A stretch of 7,113 nt of DNA, from positions 21,600 through 28,712 of the forward strand of contig DDNV01000012.1 of the NCBI GenBank assembly GCA_002341315.1, in the 5' to 3' direction. A program made the position numbers and the translations under genes. Source of the stretch: Cellvibrionales bacterium UBA2511. Its GTDB lineage: Bacteria > Pseudomonadota > Gammaproteobacteria > Pseudomonadales > Porticoccaceae. Positions 6,608 through 7,113 of the stretch are shown here, piece by piece; position 1 is the first letter of the stretch; each line of letters begins with the position of its first letter. The notes beneath the pieces are model-generated. The model was not told the origin of the DNA, made no database searches, and saw only the letters and a program-made list of their open reading frames with translations.

Positions 6608-7113
6608 TCAGCCCTCCTTCTCAATGCGGGCCAGATTATCCCGAAGAATCGGACCGTATTCATACTTTCCTACGCAGACATAGGTACACAGTGCCAGGTC
6701 TTCCTCATCCAACTCCAGGCAGCCCAGCTTCTGAGCTGTCTCCGTATCACCGACAATCAGTGCCCGCAATAACTGGGTGGGCAATATATCCAGTGGCATT
6801 ACTTTCTCATAGTTACCCAGCGGCACCATTGCCCGCTCACTGCCATTGGTGTTGGTCGTGAAATCAATTTTTTTGCTCTTATTCAGCGATGACAGATAAA
6901 TGGGCATCGCTGAGTGCCGGCTACTGCCTGGGGAAAGATAACGGAAAAACTCCCGTTGTCGACCTTCCAGCAAAACAGAGACCTGGACATGGTAACGACC
7001 CAGGAAATCAAAAGGTCCACTCGCCGCTCTACCGGAGAGCACTGACCCGGACACCAGTCGATTCTGGCCGTCCTTTAGTTCACCGGCAGTCAATTCGGAG
7101 AGATTGGCACCCA
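6608..7113 (-). CDS. nqrA: Na+-NQR subunit A, C-terminal part (5' end outside window)
   Basis: NqrA is the peripheral cytoplasmic subunit, reported to take part in ubiquinone binding, and lacks a covalent flavin. Only about the last 167 of some 446 residues are present. The frame is open to the right edge (reading [15 protein letters not shown]), so the TTG at 7093 is not a start. Recognisable NqrA sequence includes [31 protein letters not shown], the [20 protein letters not shown] segment and the C-terminal [19 protein letters not shown]. NqrA is distantly related to RnfC and NuoF; the [10 protein letters not shown] stretch corresponds to where RnfC carries cluster-binding cysteines, but here only a Cys pair remains, as is normal for NqrA. 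It ends with TGA two bases before the nqrB ATG and supplies the nqrB ribosome binding site. The operon promoter should lie upstream of the missing 5' end. Confidence 0.97.
   Translation of the reverse strand, partial: GANLSELTAGELKDGQNRLVSGSVLSGRAASGPFDFLGRYHVQVSVLLEGRQREFFRYLSPGSSRHSAMPIYLSSLNKSKKIDFTTNTNGSERAMVPLGNYEKVMPLDILPTQLLRALIVGDTETAQKLGCLELDEEDLALCTYVCVGKYEYGPILRDNLARIEKEG
6612..6619 (-). promoter_or_regulatory. Ribosome binding site of nqrB
   Basis: AAGGAGGG lies six bases before the nqrB ATG, inside the last codons of nqrA. It is among the strongest sites in the window. Confidence 0.8.

Larger units (their letters stand above)
818..7113 (-). other. nqrABCDEF-apbE-nqrM operon (5' end outside window)
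   Basis: Eight minus-strand genes run in one unit with junctions of +2 (A/B), -8 (B/C), +5 (C/D), -1 (D/E), +21 (E/F), -1 (F/apbE) and 0 (apbE/nqrM) bases. No spacer is large enough for an obvious internal promoter or terminator. Structural genes come first and the two cofactor-insertion genes last. The arrangement is the standard one for gammaproteobacterial Na+-NQR. Confidence 0.93.

Noticed and set aside
1..7113. Possibility of a novel system hidden in the window
   Set aside because: Nearly every base is accounted for by the well-known nqr operon, apbE, nqrM and mltD. No intergenic stretch is long enough to hide a further element.

Overview
This window is a core respiratory locus of a Gammaproteobacterium, probably marine or salt-adapted. 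It carries the Na+-translocating NADH:quinone reductase (Na+-NQR) operon on the minus strand, with its two maturation genes. The tail of a lytic murein transglycosylase gene converges on it from the left. The proteins resemble those of Vibrio, Alteromonas and Marinobacter-type bacteria. I cannot name a genus from the sequence alone.

Layout from left to right. Bases 1-785 (+) hold the C-terminal part of an MltD-type transglycosylase with three LysM repeats; its catalytic domain lies outside the window. A 32-base convergent gap follows. From 818 to the right edge everything is on the minus strand. In transcription order (right to left) it is nqrA (C-terminal part only), nqrB, nqrC, nqrD, nqrE, nqrF, apbE, nqrM. 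Junctions run from an 8-base overlap to a 21-base gap, and most have a clear Shine-Dalgarno sequence inside the preceding gene. This indicates one polycistronic, translationally coupled unit whose promoter lies beyond the right edge.

How the genes work together. NqrF oxidises NADH through FAD and a 2Fe-2S cluster. Electrons pass to a Cys-ligated iron centre between NqrD and NqrE, then to FMN on NqrC, FMN on NqrB, riboflavin and ubiquinone, and Na+ is pumped outward. ApbE attaches the two FMN groups to the threonines of the S/T-G-A-T motifs in NqrC (T226) and NqrB (T229). NqrM supplies or assembles the NqrD/NqrE iron centre. The operon therefore encodes the enzyme together with the dedicated factors that fit its cofactors.

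All reading frames are intact and the key cofactor residues of NqrB-F, ApbE and NqrM are present. I see no mobile elements, CRISPR arrays, RNA genes or undescribed system. There is no unexplained stretch over 300 bases; the only non-coding DNA is the 32-base convergent gap and a few short intergenic spacers. The findings are modest: a start-codon correction, coupling details, an intragenic hairpin, a loop-length difference in NqrE and the mltD neighbourhood.
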